From NCBI GenBank assembly GCA_016124385.1, contig WGNU01000001.1, positions 1 to 64,000 of the forward strand: a stretch of 64,000 bases of DNA, written 5' to 3'. Made by a program: the position numbers and the translations under genes. Below, in pieces: positions 10,556 through 21,108 of this stretch; position 1 is the stretch's first letter; every line of letters starts with the position of its first letter. The notes beneath the pieces are model-generated. The model was not told the origin of the DNA. It worked only from the letters and a program-made list of their open reading frames with translations, and made no database searches. The DNA comes from Alphaproteobacteria bacterium (GTDB lineage: Bacteria > Pseudomonadota > Alphaproteobacteria > Micropepsales > Micropepsaceae).

Positions 10556-13543
10556 TTAGAGCGCGAGCGCCTCTTCGAGGAACGCTGCGAGCTGCTTCTG
10601 GTGATCACTCATCAGTCCGGCCGCAGGCGAGGCCGCGGCTGGCCGACCCGCATAGCGCGGCTGCTTCTGCTTGTTGTTAAGGCGCTGCAAGAGCCACTCG
10701 AGATTGGGCGACATGAAGGTCCATCCACCCATGTTTTTCGGCTCTTCCTGACACCAGACAATCTCGGCATTCGGGAACCGGCCGACTTCCTGCAGCAACG
10801 ATTTTGCGGGGAACGGATAGAACTGCTCGACGCGCAGAATGTAGATGCTGTCTGTGCCGCGCCGGTCGCGGTCCTCGAGCAGGTCGTAGTAGACCTTGCC
10901 CGAGCACAGGACGACCCGGCGGATTTTCTCATCGGGCACGAGTTTCACGGTGACGGAAGCGGGATTAGATTCCGCGTCGTCGTGCAGAACGCGATGGAAG
11001 GAAGAGCCTGAACCCATCTCGTCGAGCCGCGAGACAGCCCGCTTGTGCCGTAACAGCGATTTCGGCGTCATAATGACGAGCGGCTTGCGGAAATTGCGGT
11101 GCAGCTGCCGCCGCAGAATGTGAAAGTAGTTTGCCGGCGTGGTGCAGTTCGCCACCTGCATGTTGTCTTCCGCGCAGAGCTGAAGGAAACGCTCCAGGCG
11201 CGCCGAGGAATGCTCCGGCCCCTGACCTTCGAACCCGTGCGGGAGCAGCATCACGAGCCCGTTCGCGCGCAGCCATTTGCGCTCACCGCTGGCGATGAAC
11301 TGATCGATGACGACCTGCGCGCCGTTTGCGAAATCGCCGAACTGCGCTTCCCAGAGCACTAGCGACCGGGGCTCGGCGGACGAATAGCCGTACTCAAAGC
11401 CAAGAACTGCGGCTTCGGAGAGCAGCGAGTCGATGACCTCGAAATCCGCTTGGGCCCCAGGCCGGATATTGTTGAGCGGAATGTAACGCTCTTCGGTTTC
11501 TTGATCGACGAGGGCGGCATGGCGCTGCGAGAACGTCCCGCGCGCGGAATCCTGTCCCGACAGGCGAACCCGGAAGCCTTCGAGCGCCAGCGAACCGAAC
11601 GCGAGCGCTTCGGCCGTCGCCCAATCGATCCCCTCGCCCGAGCGGAACATCTCAGCCTTTTGACCGAGGAGCCGTTGGATCGTGCGATGAACCTTGACCT
11701 CATTTGGCACTGTGGACAGTGCCGTCCCGATTTCGCGCAAGGTCTCCAAAGGCACGCCGGTCTCGCCGCGGCGATCCTCGTCCTGCGGCAGGCCGAGGCC
11801 CGCCCACACGCCATCGAACCAATCCGCCTTGTTGGACTTATAGGTCTTGGCGGAATCGAGCTCCGCATCGAGACGAGCTGAGAAATCGGCCGTCAGCTTG
11901 GAGACGTCTTCCTCTGTCAGCAAACCCTCTTTGACCAGCCGCTCCGAATAGAGCGTGAGGGTCGAGGGATGGGCGCGGATTTTCTGGTACATCAACGGCT
12001 GCGTGAACGCCGGCTCGTCGCCCTCGTTATGACCGAAGCGGCGATAGCAGAACATGTCGATCACCACGTCCTGCCGGAAGCGCTGGCGAAATTCGGTCGC
12101 GACTTTGGCGCAATGGACGACTGCTTCGGGATCGTCCCCATTGACGTGCAGGATCGGCGCCTGAACCATCAGCGCGACGTCGGAGGGATAGGGCGATGAC
12201 CGCGCATGATGCGGCGACGTTGTGAAGCCGATCTGGTTGTTGATGATGATGTGGATCGTCCCTCCCGTGCGATAGCCGCGTGTTCCGGACATCGCGAAGC
12301 ACTCCGCGACCACTCCCTGGCCGGCGAACGCCGCATCGCCGTGCAGCAGAACCGGGATCACCCGCTCGCGCCCGACTTCGATGTCGCCGTTGCCTTGCTG
12401 CACCTGCTTCACGCGGCATTTGCCCAGCACGACCGGATCAACGATCTCGAGATGCGACGGATTGGGTGACAGGGAAAGGTGCACGTCGTTGCCGTCGAAC
12501 GCACGATCGGACGAGGCACCCAGGTGGTACTTGACGTCGCCCGAACCCTGAACGTCAGACGGGCTGGACGACCCGCCCTGGAACTCGTGAAAGATTGCCC
12601 GATACGGCTTCTGCATGACATTGGCGAGCACATTGAGCCGGCCGCGATGCGCCATGCCGAAGCACAGTTCGCGTGCGCCGAGTGCACCGCCCCGCTTGAT
12701 GATCTGCTCGAGCGCAGGGATCACCGCCTCCGCGCCATCGAGGCCGAAACGCTTCGTGCCCGTGAATTTCACGTGGCAGAATTTCTCAAACCCTTCCGCC
12801 TCAGCGAGCTTGTTCAGGATGGCCCGCTTGCCCTCCGGCGTAAAGACGATGTCCTTCTCCGCGCCCTCGACGCGCGCCTGGATCCACTGCTTCTGCTCAG
12901 GGTCCGTGATATGCATGAATTCGTAGCCGATCGGCCCGCAATAGGTTTTACGGCAGATCTCAACGATCTGGCGTAGCGTTGCGAACTCAAGGCCCAGCAC
13001 CATGTCGAGATAGATCGGCCGATCCATATCCCCAGGCCCGAAGCCGTAGGTCGCGGGATCGAGCTCTCGCATTTCAGCACGCGGGCTGAGCTCCAGCGGA
13101 TCGAGATTGGCCGCACGATGGCCGAGCACGCGGTACGCGCGAATGAGCATAATCGCCCGGATCGAATCGAGCGTGGACTGGCGCACCTGCGCTTCGTCGA
13201 CCGAAGAATGAGGTGCCGCCCCGTTTGTCTTGGGTGCCGCCGGCTTTTGCGGTGCGCGCTCAGCCTTTTGGCCCTCCTCGCGCGGGAACGACCCGCCGAG
13301 GGCTTGCGTCATCTCGCTGTCATCGCGCGGCAGGCCATTCGCCTTCCAGGAAGGGCCGCGCGGCCCGCCTTCGTTCCGGTCGCCTAGCTCATCGAACAAG
13401 GCCCGCCAATCGGGGCCCACCGAATCGGGATCCTCGAGATAGCGCTCGTAGAGTTCTTCGATGAAGGCCGCGTTGCCACCGTAGAGGAACGAGGTCTGGG
13501 CGAGGAGCTCATTGCTTCGGCCCTGCGCCGATGCTTGGGACAT
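10556..13543 (-). CDS. sucA: 2-oxoglutarate dehydrogenase E1 (thiamine diphosphate-dependent)
   Basis: Decarboxylates 2-oxoglutarate and reductively succinylates the E2 lipoyl group. It has 995 residues, the usual size. An N-terminal docking segment (SFLYGGNAAFIEELYERYLE) is followed by the TPP-binding core with LHGDAAFAGQGVV, the active-site histidine region FGMAHRGRLNVL, and the C-terminal transketolase-like domain (LVMLLPHGFEGQGPEHSSAR). It is preceded by a 185-bp gap after sucD, within which no gene is seen. The product is cytoplasmic. Confidence 0.97.
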   Translation of the reverse strand: MSQASAQGRSNELLAQTSFLYGGNAAFIEELYERYLEDPDSVGPDWRALFDELGDRNEGGPRGPSWKANGLPRDDSEMTQALGGSFPREEGQKAERAPQKPAAPKTNGAAPHSSVDEAQVRQSTLDSIRAIMLIRAYRVLGHRAANLDPLELSPRAEMRELDPATYGFGPGDMDRPIYLDMVLGLEFATLRQIVEICRKTYCGPIGYEFMHITDPEQKQWIQARVEGAEKDIVFTPEGKRAILNKLAEAEGFEKFCHVKFTGTKRFGLDGAEAVIPALEQIIKRGGALGARELCFGMAHRGRLNVLANVMQKPYRAIFHEFQGGSSSPSDVQGSGDVKYHLGASSDRAFDGNDVHLSLSPNPSHLEIVDPVVLGKCRVKQVQQGNGDIEVGRERVIPVLLHGDAAFAGQGVVAECFAMSGTRGYRTGGTIHIIINNQIGFTTSPHHARSSPYPSDVALMVQAPILHVNGDDPEAVVHCAKVATEFRQRFRQDVVIDMFCYRRFGHNEGDEPAFTQPLMYQKIRAHPSTLTLYSERLVKEGLLTEEDVSKLTADFSARLDAELDSAKTYKSNKADWFDGVWAGLGLPQDEDRRGETGVPLETLREIGTALSTVPNEVKVHRTIQRLLGQKAEMFRSGEGIDWATAEALAFGSLALEGFRVRLSGQDSARGTFSQRHAALVDQETEERYIPLNNIRPGAQADFEVIDSLLSEAAVLGFEYGYSSAEPRSLVLWEAQFGDFANGAQVVIDQFIASGERKWLRANGLVMLLPHGFEGQGPEHSSARLERFLQLCAEDNMQVANCTTPANYFHILRRQLHRNFRKPLVIMTPKSLLRHKRAVSRLDEMGSGSSFHRVLHDDAESNPASVTVKLVPDEKIRRVVLCSGKVYYDLLEDRDRRGTDSIYILRVEQFYPFPAKSLLQEVGRFPNAEIVWCQEEPKNMGGWTFMSPNLEWLLQRLNNKQKQPRYAGRPAAASPAAGLMSDHQKQLAAFLEEALAL

Positions 13544-13728
13544 GGGATCTGTGTGTTCTCGCGTCCGTTATCCGGACCCGGAATCCTTGCAAGAGCGCGA
13601 AACATACGTCCGCGGCCGAACCTTCGGACGCGGTAACCTAAACTCGTGATGCGGGCCGAAATTACAAGCCCGATGAAGCTCCTTCAACCGATCTTCGGCG
13701 CTTCAAGGGGCATCCCTCGGTGGATTGA

Positions 13729-14604
13729 TCAGCGCTTGAGGACTGCCTGCATTGTGGTGCCGAGTGCGGCAGGGCTGTCCGCCACCGCGATACCGGCCGA
13801 CCGCATGGCCTCAATCTTGTCGCCGGCAGATCCTTTGCCGCCCGATATGATGGCGCCGGCATGGCCCATCCGCCGCCCAGGGGGCGCCGTCACCCCCGCG
13901 ATGAACCCGACCATCGGCTTCTTGATCGACGAGCGCTTGATGAAATCCGCCGCATCTTCCTCGGCCGAGCCCCCGATCTCCCCGATCATGATGATCGATT
14001 GAGTTTCGGGGTCCGCCAGGAACATTTCTAAGATGTCGATGAATTCGGTCCCTTTGACCGGGTCGCCACCGATGCCAACCGCTGTCGTTTGGCCAAGGCC
14101 GGCTGCCGATGTCTGCGCGACCGCTTCATAGGTCAAGGTTCCCGAGCGCGAGACGATGCCGACGGAGCCGCGCTTGAAGATGTGCCCCGGCATGATACCG
14201 ATCTTGCACTCGTTGGGGGTGAGGACTCCTGGGCAGTTCGGCCCGATTAGTCGCGTCCTGGAGCCCGAAAGTGCCCGCTTCACCTTGATCATGTCGGTGA
14301 CGGGAATGCCCTCGGTGATGCAGACGGCAAGCTCGATGCCGGCATCGATCGCTTCAAGGATCGCGTCGGCCGCGAAGGGCGGCGGCACGTAGATGGCGCT
14401 CGCCGTGGCCCCGGTCTTCGTCACCGCCTCGGCGACGGTATCGAAGACCGGCAGGTTCAGATGCGCCGAGCCGCCCTTTCCGGGCGCAACGCCGCCGACC
14501 ATTTTTGTGCCATAAGCGATCGCCTGCTCAGAATGGAAGGTGCCCTGATTGCCGGTGAAGCCCTGGCAAATGACCTTGGTATTCTTATCGACAAGAACTG
14601 ACAT
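13729..14604 (-). CDS. sucD: Succinyl-CoA synthetase alpha subunit (ADP/GDP-forming)
   Basis: Together with SucC it makes ATP or GTP from succinyl-CoA. It has 291 residues. The CoA-binding start is [19 protein letters not shown], the phospho-histidine is in [15 protein letters not shown] (about His248), and the family signature [10 protein letters not shown] is in the middle. It starts 14 nt after the sucC stop. Conserved operon neighbours make the assignment secure. Confidence 0.97.
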   Translation of the reverse strand: MSVLVDKNTKVICQGFTGNQGTFHSEQAIAYGTKMVGGVAPGKGGSAHLNLPVFDTVAEAVTKTGATASAIYVPPPFAADAILEAIDAGIELAVCITEGIPVTDMIKVKRALSGSRTRLIGPNCPGVLTPNECKIGIMPGHIFKRGSVGIVSRSGTLTYEAVAQTSAAGLGQTTAVGIGGDPVKGTEFIDILEMFLADPETQSIIMIGEIGGSAEEDAADFIKRSSIKKPMVGFIAGVTAPPGRRMGHAGAIISGGKGSAGDKIEAMRSAGIAVADSPAALGTTMQAVLKR

Positions 14605-14618
14605 AGCCGTCTCCGTGA

Positions 14619-15782
14619 TTAAGCCTTGACGGCCTTCGTGATCTTGTCCGCGGCGTCAGCGAGGTCATTCGCGGGAATGATGGCGAGGCCCGATTTGGAG
14701 AGGATCTCCTTACCCTTCTCCACGTTCGTGCCCTCGAGCCTGACGACCAGCGGCACCTTGATCGCCATCTCCTTCGCAGCGGCGACGATACCGTCCGCGA
14801 TGATGTCGCACTTCATGATGCCGCCGAAAATGTTGACCAAGATGCCCTTGACGCTCGGATCCGAGAGGATGAGCTTGAACGCGTTCGTCACCTTCTCCTT
14901 CGAGGCGCCACCGCCGACATCGAGGAAGTTCGCCGGCTCGTCGCCATAGAGCTTGATAATGTCCATCGTCGCCATGGCGAGGCCCGCGCCGTTGACCATG
15001 CAGCCGATCGAGCCCGACAATTTGATGAAGTTGAGATCGTATTTTGAGGCCTCGACCTCGGTCGGATCTTCTTCGTCGATGTCGCGTAGCTCGACGATCT
15101 CGGGGTGCCGGTAGAGGGCGTTCGAGTCGAAATTCAGCTTCGCGTCAAGGCAGAGCAGATTGCCGTCGTTCTTGACGATCAGCGGGTTGATCTCGAGGAG
15201 CGCCATGTCCTTTTCGACAAAGGCCCTGTAGAGGCTCTGGACCAGCGCGATGCACTGCTTGTTGGCTTCGCCCTTGAGGCCGAGCGCCGCCGCCACCTTC
15301 CGCCCGTGAAACGAAGAGACGCCCGAGGCCGGATCGACCGAGAAGGTCAAAATCTTCTCCGGCGTCGAATGTGCGACCTCTTCGATGTCCATGCCGCCTT
15401 CGGTCGAGACGATAAAGGCGACCCGCGAAGTCCCGCGATCCACGACCATCGAGAGGTAGAGTTCCCGTGCGATATCCGATCCGTCCTCGATATAGAGGCG
15501 GCGGACCGTCTTGCCCTCCGGGCCCGTCTGGTGAGTGACGAGCGTCATGCCGAGCATGCGCGCGGCCTCTTTCTTTACGTCGTCGATCGATTTGACGACC
15601 TTGACGCCGCCGCCCTTGCCGCGCCCGCCAGCATGGATCTGGGCTTTGACAACCCAGACCGGCCCGCCTAGGTCCTTGGCCGCGGCGACCGCTTCGTCCA
15701 CGGTAAAGGCGGCCTTGCCGCGCGCGACCGGCACGCCGTACTCCTTGAGGACGGCTTTCGCCTGGTATTCGTGGATGTTCAT
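14619..15782 (-). CDS. sucC: Succinyl-CoA synthetase beta subunit (ADP-forming)
   Basis: Carries the ATP-grasp nucleotide site and the succinate site of the enzyme. It has 387 residues and begins [22 protein letters not shown]-grasp features ([20 protein letters not shown]) are in the first quarter, and the C-terminal ligase domain has [14 protein letters not shown]. It is the first gene of the suc cluster. A promoter-like sequence lies about 70 bp upstream. Confidence 0.97.
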   Translation of the reverse strand: MNIHEYQAKAVLKEYGVPVARGKAAFTVDEAVAAAKDLGGPVWVVKAQIHAGGRGKGGGVKVVKSIDDVKKEAARMLGMTLVTHQTGPEGKTVRRLYIEDGSDIARELYLSMVVDRGTSRVAFIVSTEGGMDIEEVAHSTPEKILTFSVDPASGVSSFHGRKVAAALGLKGEANKQCIALVQSLYRAFVEKDMALLEINPLIVKNDGNLLCLDAKLNFDSNALYRHPEIVELRDIDEEDPTEVEASKYDLNFIKLSGSIGCMVNGAGLAMATMDIIKLYGDEPANFLDVGGGASKEKVTNAFKLILSDPSVKGILVNIFGGIMKCDIIADGIVAAAKEMAIKVPLVVRLEGTNVEKGKEILSKSGLAIIPANDLADAADKITKAVKA

Positions 15783-15850
15783 CGGCGGGCCCCCAATGGA
15801 ACCCGCGCGGCGGAACGCCGCGCGGTCAGCGGTGATTGCAATGGCCCTGG

Positions 15851-15878
15851 GTTATAGCAGCGACGCTGTCCTTCGCAA
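15851..15878 (-). promoter_or_regulatory. Candidate sigma70-type promoter of sucCDAB-lpd
   Basis: On the minus strand, TTGCGA (15878-15873) and TATAAC (15856-15851) are separated by 16 nt. Transcription would start near 15845, leaving a leader of about 60 nt before sucC. The -10 element matches the consensus at five of six positions. This is an inference from sequence alone. Confidence 0.5.
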
Positions 15879-15899
15879 CCGCGCGCCAAGCACGCCGTT

Positions 15900-16274
15900 T
15901 CAACCTTCTGGCATCAGGCGCTTCAAATCGTCCACCCGGCGGCTTGTCATGGTCGAGAGGCAATTGACCCGCGCGACCGGTGCGAAGCTGCCTTTCTCCC
16001 ACACGCCCGCCTCGGCTTCGCATTGTTTGTCGCGAACCGTAATCCAGGCCGACTGAGCCGATTTCAAGTCGCGCTGACCTTGCGGCGAAAGCGTCGCGAG
16101 AACTTCCTTGTAGACGGCGTTGAGTTCAGTGTCCGCGGCCTTGTAGGAGCGGTTGCCGCACTCGAGCATCTCGGCCGTCGTCTGCGCGTTCTCGCATCCC
16201 GCAATGGCCGCCCCACAGACGAGGATGCTCAGACCGGCACCGGCCAGCACGGCTCGAACAGAGATCATGTCCAT
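15900..16274 (-). CDS. Secreted LprI-like (DUF1311) protein
   Basis: A 124-residue protein with a signal peptide (about 1-26, ending AAIAG) and a DUF1311/LprI domain. LprI-type domains have been linked to lysozyme inhibition, but many members are uncharacterised. Four cysteines (27, 39, 85, 105) fit two disulfides, and the family pattern ELNAVYKEVLATL and SAQSAWITVRDKQC is visible. The start could also be the Met two codons later (16268). It sits between mdh and sucC, where many alphaproteobacteria have no gene. The product is likely periplasmic. Confidence 0.8.
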   Translation of the reverse strand: MDMISVRAVLAGAGLSILVCGAAIAGCENAQTTAEMLECGNRSYKAADTELNAVYKEVLATLSPQGQRDLKSAQSAWITVRDKQCEAEAGVWEKGSFAPVARVNCLSTMTSRRVDDLKRLMPEG

Positions 16275-16359
16275 CCCCCATCCCCAAGGCCGCGCGTGGT
16301 CCGCGCTGGCTCACTCTCACGTGCTGCCAAAGCATCTGCCAAAAACAGCCTCGCTGGAA

Positions 16360-16893
16360 CTATTCTGTCGCACCTGAAGCGGCCATGAACGGTGCACGGT
16401 GGTGTTCGTAGAGGACGCACGGGTTGCCGCGAATTTCGACCGCCCGGCCTCTGACCGCGCCCAGGCGCTCGGCGACGCGGATCGAGCGGGCGTTCTCGAC
16501 ATGGATCACTGATAGGATTGTATCGCAATCCTGCGTGAGAAACCCATACCTCAAGGATGCCCCGCCCGCCTCGCTGGCGTAGCCCTTGCCCCATGCCTGC
16601 CGGCCAAGGGTCCAGCCGCATTCGAGGCCCGGCCACCCCTCTGGATACCAGAGACCCACCCGACCCAGGAAAGCCCCGCTTGACCGCTCTTCGACCGCCC
16701 AGAACCCATAGCCGCGGAGCATCCAATGCCCCGCGAACATAGCCATGTCGCGCCAGGCTTCCTCCGGTGTCTGAGGTTGCCCGCGCAGATAACGCATCAC
16801 CTCCGCGTCGCCGCAAAGGGCGGCATAAGGCTCGAAATCGGGTTGCCGGAAGGGCCGCAGCGTCAATCGCTTGGTCTGCAGGATCGGAATCAT
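16360..16893 (-). CDS. GNAT acetyltransferase, RimJ/RimL type
   Basis: A 177-residue acetyltransferase of the RimJ/RimL subgroup. It starts MIPILQTKRLTLRPFRQPDF, the typical opening in which the LRPF element forms strand 1. The acetyl-CoA loop region is GRQAWGKGYASEA and the late helix is VHVENARSIRVAERLG-like (VIHVENARSIRVAERLG). Members modify N-terminal amino acids or small molecules, and the substrate here is not known. An AGGGACG SD lies upstream of the ATG at 16893. The longer upstream open frame has no family match and was not used. Confidence 0.85.
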   Translation of the reverse strand: MIPILQTKRLTLRPFRQPDFEPYAALCGDAEVMRYLRGQPQTPEEAWRDMAMFAGHWMLRGYGFWAVEERSSGAFLGRVGLWYPEGWPGLECGWTLGRQAWGKGYASEAGGASLRYGFLTQDCDTILSVIHVENARSIRVAERLGAVRGRAVEIRGNPCVLYEHHRAPFMAASGATE

Positions 16894-17007
16894 GGGGAAA
16901 CGTCCCTGGACTTTGCTATGGAGGAGGCTCGGTGCGGAACCGACGCGACGAGGTGCTGCTTGCCCCACCCGCCAATTCGGCGCTAATTCGGCGCGCAACC
17001 TGTTGAG

Positions 17008-17433
17008 ATGAACACTTTTATCATGGCCCAAACGACGCTCGAAGACGAAAAGGCAGACCCCGCCGAGCGCGGAAGCGCGCGCCGGCTCGGTACGCTCGTC
17101 TTTCAGCCGATGCACCAGCCGCGCCAGCGGGTCCGGGTGCGTTCACTGACGACCGCCGAGCTCCAGGGTGTCGCGCTCTTGTGGTTACTTGCCGTTGTCG
17201 TTGGCGTGTTCGTTGGAATCGTCGCCTACGATCCTCGCGATTTGTCGCTGAGCTTCCTTGCCTGGGCGTTCGCCGCCTATGCAGCCGTCTTCCTGGCGGG
17301 TCTGGTCGAAGAGGTGCGACGCCGCTTTCGTCTTTTGGCGCGTGCTGTCGGGATGATCGGGCTCGTGATGCTGGTGGCCTTCGCTGTGGCCGTGATCGGT
17401 GCCGCGTCGGGCTGGTGGGCTGAGCCCTTCTAG
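17008..17433 (+). CDS. Uncharacterised membrane protein with three helices
   Basis: I do not recognise this 141-residue protein. A charged N-terminal cytoplasmic part (about 1-50) precedes three predicted membrane helices (about 54-76, 83-103 and 112-136), and an Arg-rich loop VEEVRRRFRLLARAVG lies between helices 2 and 3. The positive-inside rule suggests that the N-terminus is cytoplasmic. The start may be Met1 at 17008 or Met6 at 17023; no strong SD favours either. It lies 101 bp upstream of the dioxygenase on the same strand. Confidence 0.6.
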   Translation: MNTFIMAQTTLEDEKADPAERGSARRLGTLVFQPMHQPRQRVRVRSLTTAELQGVALLWLLAVVVGVFVGIVAYDPRDLSLSFLAWAFAAYAAVFLAGLVEEVRRRFRLLARAVGMIGLVMLVAFAVAVIGAASGWWAEPF

Positions 17434-17534
17434 CGCTTCGGCCCGGCTTCATTGCGTGGCCGCGCCGATCGGCCTAGCCTTTCTGCAAGAGGACCGGCCG
17501 ATCGAACGGCGGCCGCGCAGGAAGGAACCGACTG

Positions 17535-18386
17535 ATGAAGATCGCCGTCGCCGAACAGCCCTATTGCCATTTTGTGCCGGAACCGCTCTCGCCGACCATT
17601 GGTGCGGTCTTGCGCGGCATCGATCTCGGCTCCGAGCTTCCCGATGAGGCCATCGCCGAAGTCCGGCGCGCACTGCTCGCGCACAAGGTCGTCTTCTTCC
17701 GCGACCAGAAGATCACCCGGGCGCAGCACATCGCCTTCGCCCGCCGGTTCGGAACTTTGGAGATACATCCCGCGACCCCAGCCGAACAGCCGGATCGCGA
17801 AGTGCTGCGCATCGAGCACGGCCCGGGCAATAAGGGGCGCGAGAACGCGTGGCATTCGGACGTGACCTGGCGCGAGGCGCCTTCGCTGGGCTCCGTCCTC
17901 CGCGCCATCGAAATCCCGCCCGTCGGCGGCGACACGCTCTTCTCGGACATGGAAGCGGCCTATGAGGCGCTGAGCGATGAGATGAAGCGCTTCGTCTGCG
18001 GGCTGACGGCCGTGCATGACATTGCCCGCGTCTTCGCCGGCCGTCTGGGCAAATCGGCGGAGGAACTCCACGAGAAATTCCCGGTGCAGGAACACCCCGT
18101 CGTGCGTACCCATCCCGAAACGGGCAAGCGGACGCTCTATGTCAACACGGGCTTCACCGATCACATCAAAGGGCTTTCCCACAAGGAGAGCGCCTGGCTG
18201 CTCGAGCATCTCTATGCCCAGGCCGCGATACCCGAGTTTCAATGCCGGTTTCGGTGGGAAGAGAACTCGATCGCTTTCTGGGACAACCGGGCCTGCCAGC
18301 ACTACGCGGCATCGGACTACTACCCGCAACGCCGCATCATGGAACGTGTCACGATCGCCGGCGACCGCCCCTTCTTCCGCGCGTGA
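17535..18386 (+). CDS. TauD/TfdA family Fe(II)/2-oxoglutarate dioxygenase
   Basis: A 283-residue non-heme iron dioxygenase that couples 2-oxoglutarate decarboxylation to oxidation of a substrate, often a sulfonate or aryloxy acid. The metal triad is intact: His107-x-Asp109 in WHSDVTW and His256 in ACQHYA. The 2-oxoglutarate-binding arginine is in RIMERVTI (about Arg271). An AAGGAA SD precedes the ATG. The real substrate is unknown. A decayed metE-like gene follows 8 bp later, which may once have been an operon partner. Confidence 0.9.
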   Translation: MKIAVAEQPYCHFVPEPLSPTIGAVLRGIDLGSELPDEAIAEVRRALLAHKVVFFRDQKITRAQHIAFARRFGTLEIHPATPAEQPDREVLRIEHGPGNKGRENAWHSDVTWREAPSLGSVLRAIEIPPVGGDTLFSDMEAAYEALSDEMKRFVCGLTAVHDIARVFAGRLGKSAEELHEKFPVQEHPVVRTHPETGKRTLYVNTGFTDHIKGLSHKESAWLLEHLYAQAAIPEFQCRFRWEENSIAFWDNRACQHYAASDYYPQRRIMERVTIAGDRPFFRA

Positions 18387-18394
18387 GCGAAACC

Positions 18395-18715
18395 ATGCCG
18401 TCGCAAGCGACTCGGATCCTCACGACCCACGCCGGTGGCCTGCCGCCCCATGAGCACGAGGTGGGCCTCTTCACCGAAAGCATCCTGCCGACGGACATGA
18501 CGCTCGTTGCCGGCGTCATCGACCCGACGTCGAACTCTGTCGAGCATCCCGAACTCGTCGCGACGCGGATCGAGCGAACGGTCCAGGCTATCGGCGATGT
18601 AAAGCAGTTCATGGCCGGTACCGATTGCGGATTCGCGACCTCTGCCGGTCACGTAATGATCCCTGACGACGTCGTCTGAGCAAAACTCCGGGCGCTGCGC
18701 GACGGCGCTGCGCTT
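18395..18715 (+). pseudogene. Remnant of a cobalamin-independent methionine synthase II-like gene (internal deletion plus stop)
   Basis: An open frame of 94 codons (18395-18679) joins the N-terminal signature of MetE/UROD-like proteins (RILTTHAGGLPP) directly to their C-terminal part (TLVAGVIDPTSNSVEHPELV, then VMAGTDCGF-like FMAGTDCGF). About 270 residues of the normal ~370 are missing between them. The frame hits TGA at 18677-18679, where the family has a conserved Trp. Translation beyond the stop continues as AKLRALRDGAAL, the usual end of the protein. This shows one in-frame deletion and one nonsense change, or a TGG-to-TGA mutation. The family assignment is from memory of the motifs. Confidence 0.75.
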
Positions 18716-18737
18716 CCACGAAACGGTTCTTTGCCGG

Positions 18738-19823
<1,086 letters not shown>

Positions 19824-19895
19824 TCATGGACGTCGTCCGGGACATTGCGCCGATGGCCTAGCCGAGCGCTTCGCGGACTGCAAGCCACACGCGCG

Positions 19896-20999
19896 TTACC
19901 CGGCATGAGCACCGTGTTCGGACTTCAGATAGTCCTCGCTCTGCATTTCGATCAACCGCGAGGACGTGCGCGCGAACTCGAAGCTTCCGTCCCCGCTTTG
20001 ATAGAGTGCGTCGGGCGCGGTGGCGGCCGAACACACGAGCTTCACCCGCTCTTCGTAGAGCACGTCGATGAGCGTCACGAACCGCTTTGCGGCGTTGCGT
20101 TTCTCCGGCCCCATTTGAGGAATGTCGGACAGAATAAGCGTGTGATAGGTCCGCGCAATCGCGAGATAGTCGGCAGCGCCCAGCGGCGTCTCGCAGAGCG
20201 CGGTGAAGGAAAAGCGGGCGACGCCCTTGGCTTGGGCCGGCACGACAAGCGTACGCCCCTGCACCATCAACTCGTCGCGCGTCCCCGCGGCACCGTCTGT
20301 CAGACTGTCCCAGGCCTCGTCGAGCCCTCGCTGCGACTCTGGTCCGAGCGGCGTGTAGTAGGTCGAAAAGCCCTTCATCCGCGCGAGGCGATAATCGAGC
20401 GGGCCATCGACGTGGAGCACGTCGACGCGGCTTTTCAAGAGCGCAATGAACGGCAGGAAGAGTTGCCGGTTGATGCCGTTCTCATAGAGCGTATCGGGCG
20501 CGCGGTTCGACGTCGCGACGACTACAACACCCTCTTTGAACAGGGCCTCGAACAGACGGCCGAGGATCATCGCATCCGCGATGTCGGTGACGTGAAACTC
20601 ATCGAAGCAGAGGAGCCCCGCATCCTGCGCGATGTCGCGCGCGACGCGCGGCAGTGGATCGCCCGGTTGCTTGGCGCGCCACGCCCGCACCATCTCGTGC
20701 ACCTCGAGCATGAAGGCGTGGAAATGGACGCGGCGGCGCGGCTCGAACCGCACAGTGTCGAAAAAAAGGTCCATGAGCATGGACTTGCCCCGACCGACAC
20801 CGCCCCACAGATAGAGGCCCTTTGGCGCGGGCGCCGGACTGCCGAAGCTGAACAAGCCCCGCCGGCGCGGGCGATAGCGGCGAAGCTGCGTCGCCAACCG
20901 ATCGAGCGCGCGCGCGGCGGCTTCTTGCGCGGGGTCGGGATGGATGGCCTTCGAACGGACGAGCCCGTGAAAACGCGCGAGCGGTGATGCTGTAGCCAT
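19896..20999 (-). CDS. zapE: Cell division ATPase ZapE (AFG1/LACE1 family)
   Basis: A P-loop ATPase that associates with FtsZ rings and, in the AFG1 family, with membrane protein quality control. It has 367 residues with the ATG at 20999, preceded by a G-rich SD. Walker A is GGVGRGKS (66-73) and Walker B is LLCFDEFHVTD. The family-specific FMLEVHEMVRAW and VATSNRAPDTLYENG segments are clear. Further upstream in-frame starts add a non-conserved stretch. The product is cytoplasmic and membrane-associated. Confidence 0.93.
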   Translation of the reverse strand: MATASPLARFHGLVRSKAIHPDPAQEAAARALDRLATQLRRYRPRRRGLFSFGSPAPAPKGLYLWGGVGRGKSMLMDLFFDTVRFEPRRRVHFHAFMLEVHEMVRAWRAKQPGDPLPRVARDIAQDAGLLCFDEFHVTDIADAMILGRLFEALFKEGVVVVATSNRAPDTLYENGINRQLFLPFIALLKSRVDVLHVDGPLDYRLARMKGFSTYYTPLGPESQRGLDEAWDSLTDGAAGTRDELMVQGRTLVVPAQAKGVARFSFTALCETPLGAADYLAIARTYHTLILSDIPQMGPEKRNAAKRFVTLIDVLYEERVKLVCSAATAPDALYQSGDGSFEFARTSSRLIEMQSEDYLKSEHGAHAG

Positions 21000-21108
21000 G
21001 ACCCCCCTGTCGGCAGCGCCTGCCATATAAGGGAAAGCACCTGCCGGCGGAAACAGGGTATCTGTGCTTCCATCGTCACATCGCCGAAGATGCACGCCTA
21101 CGATGAGC

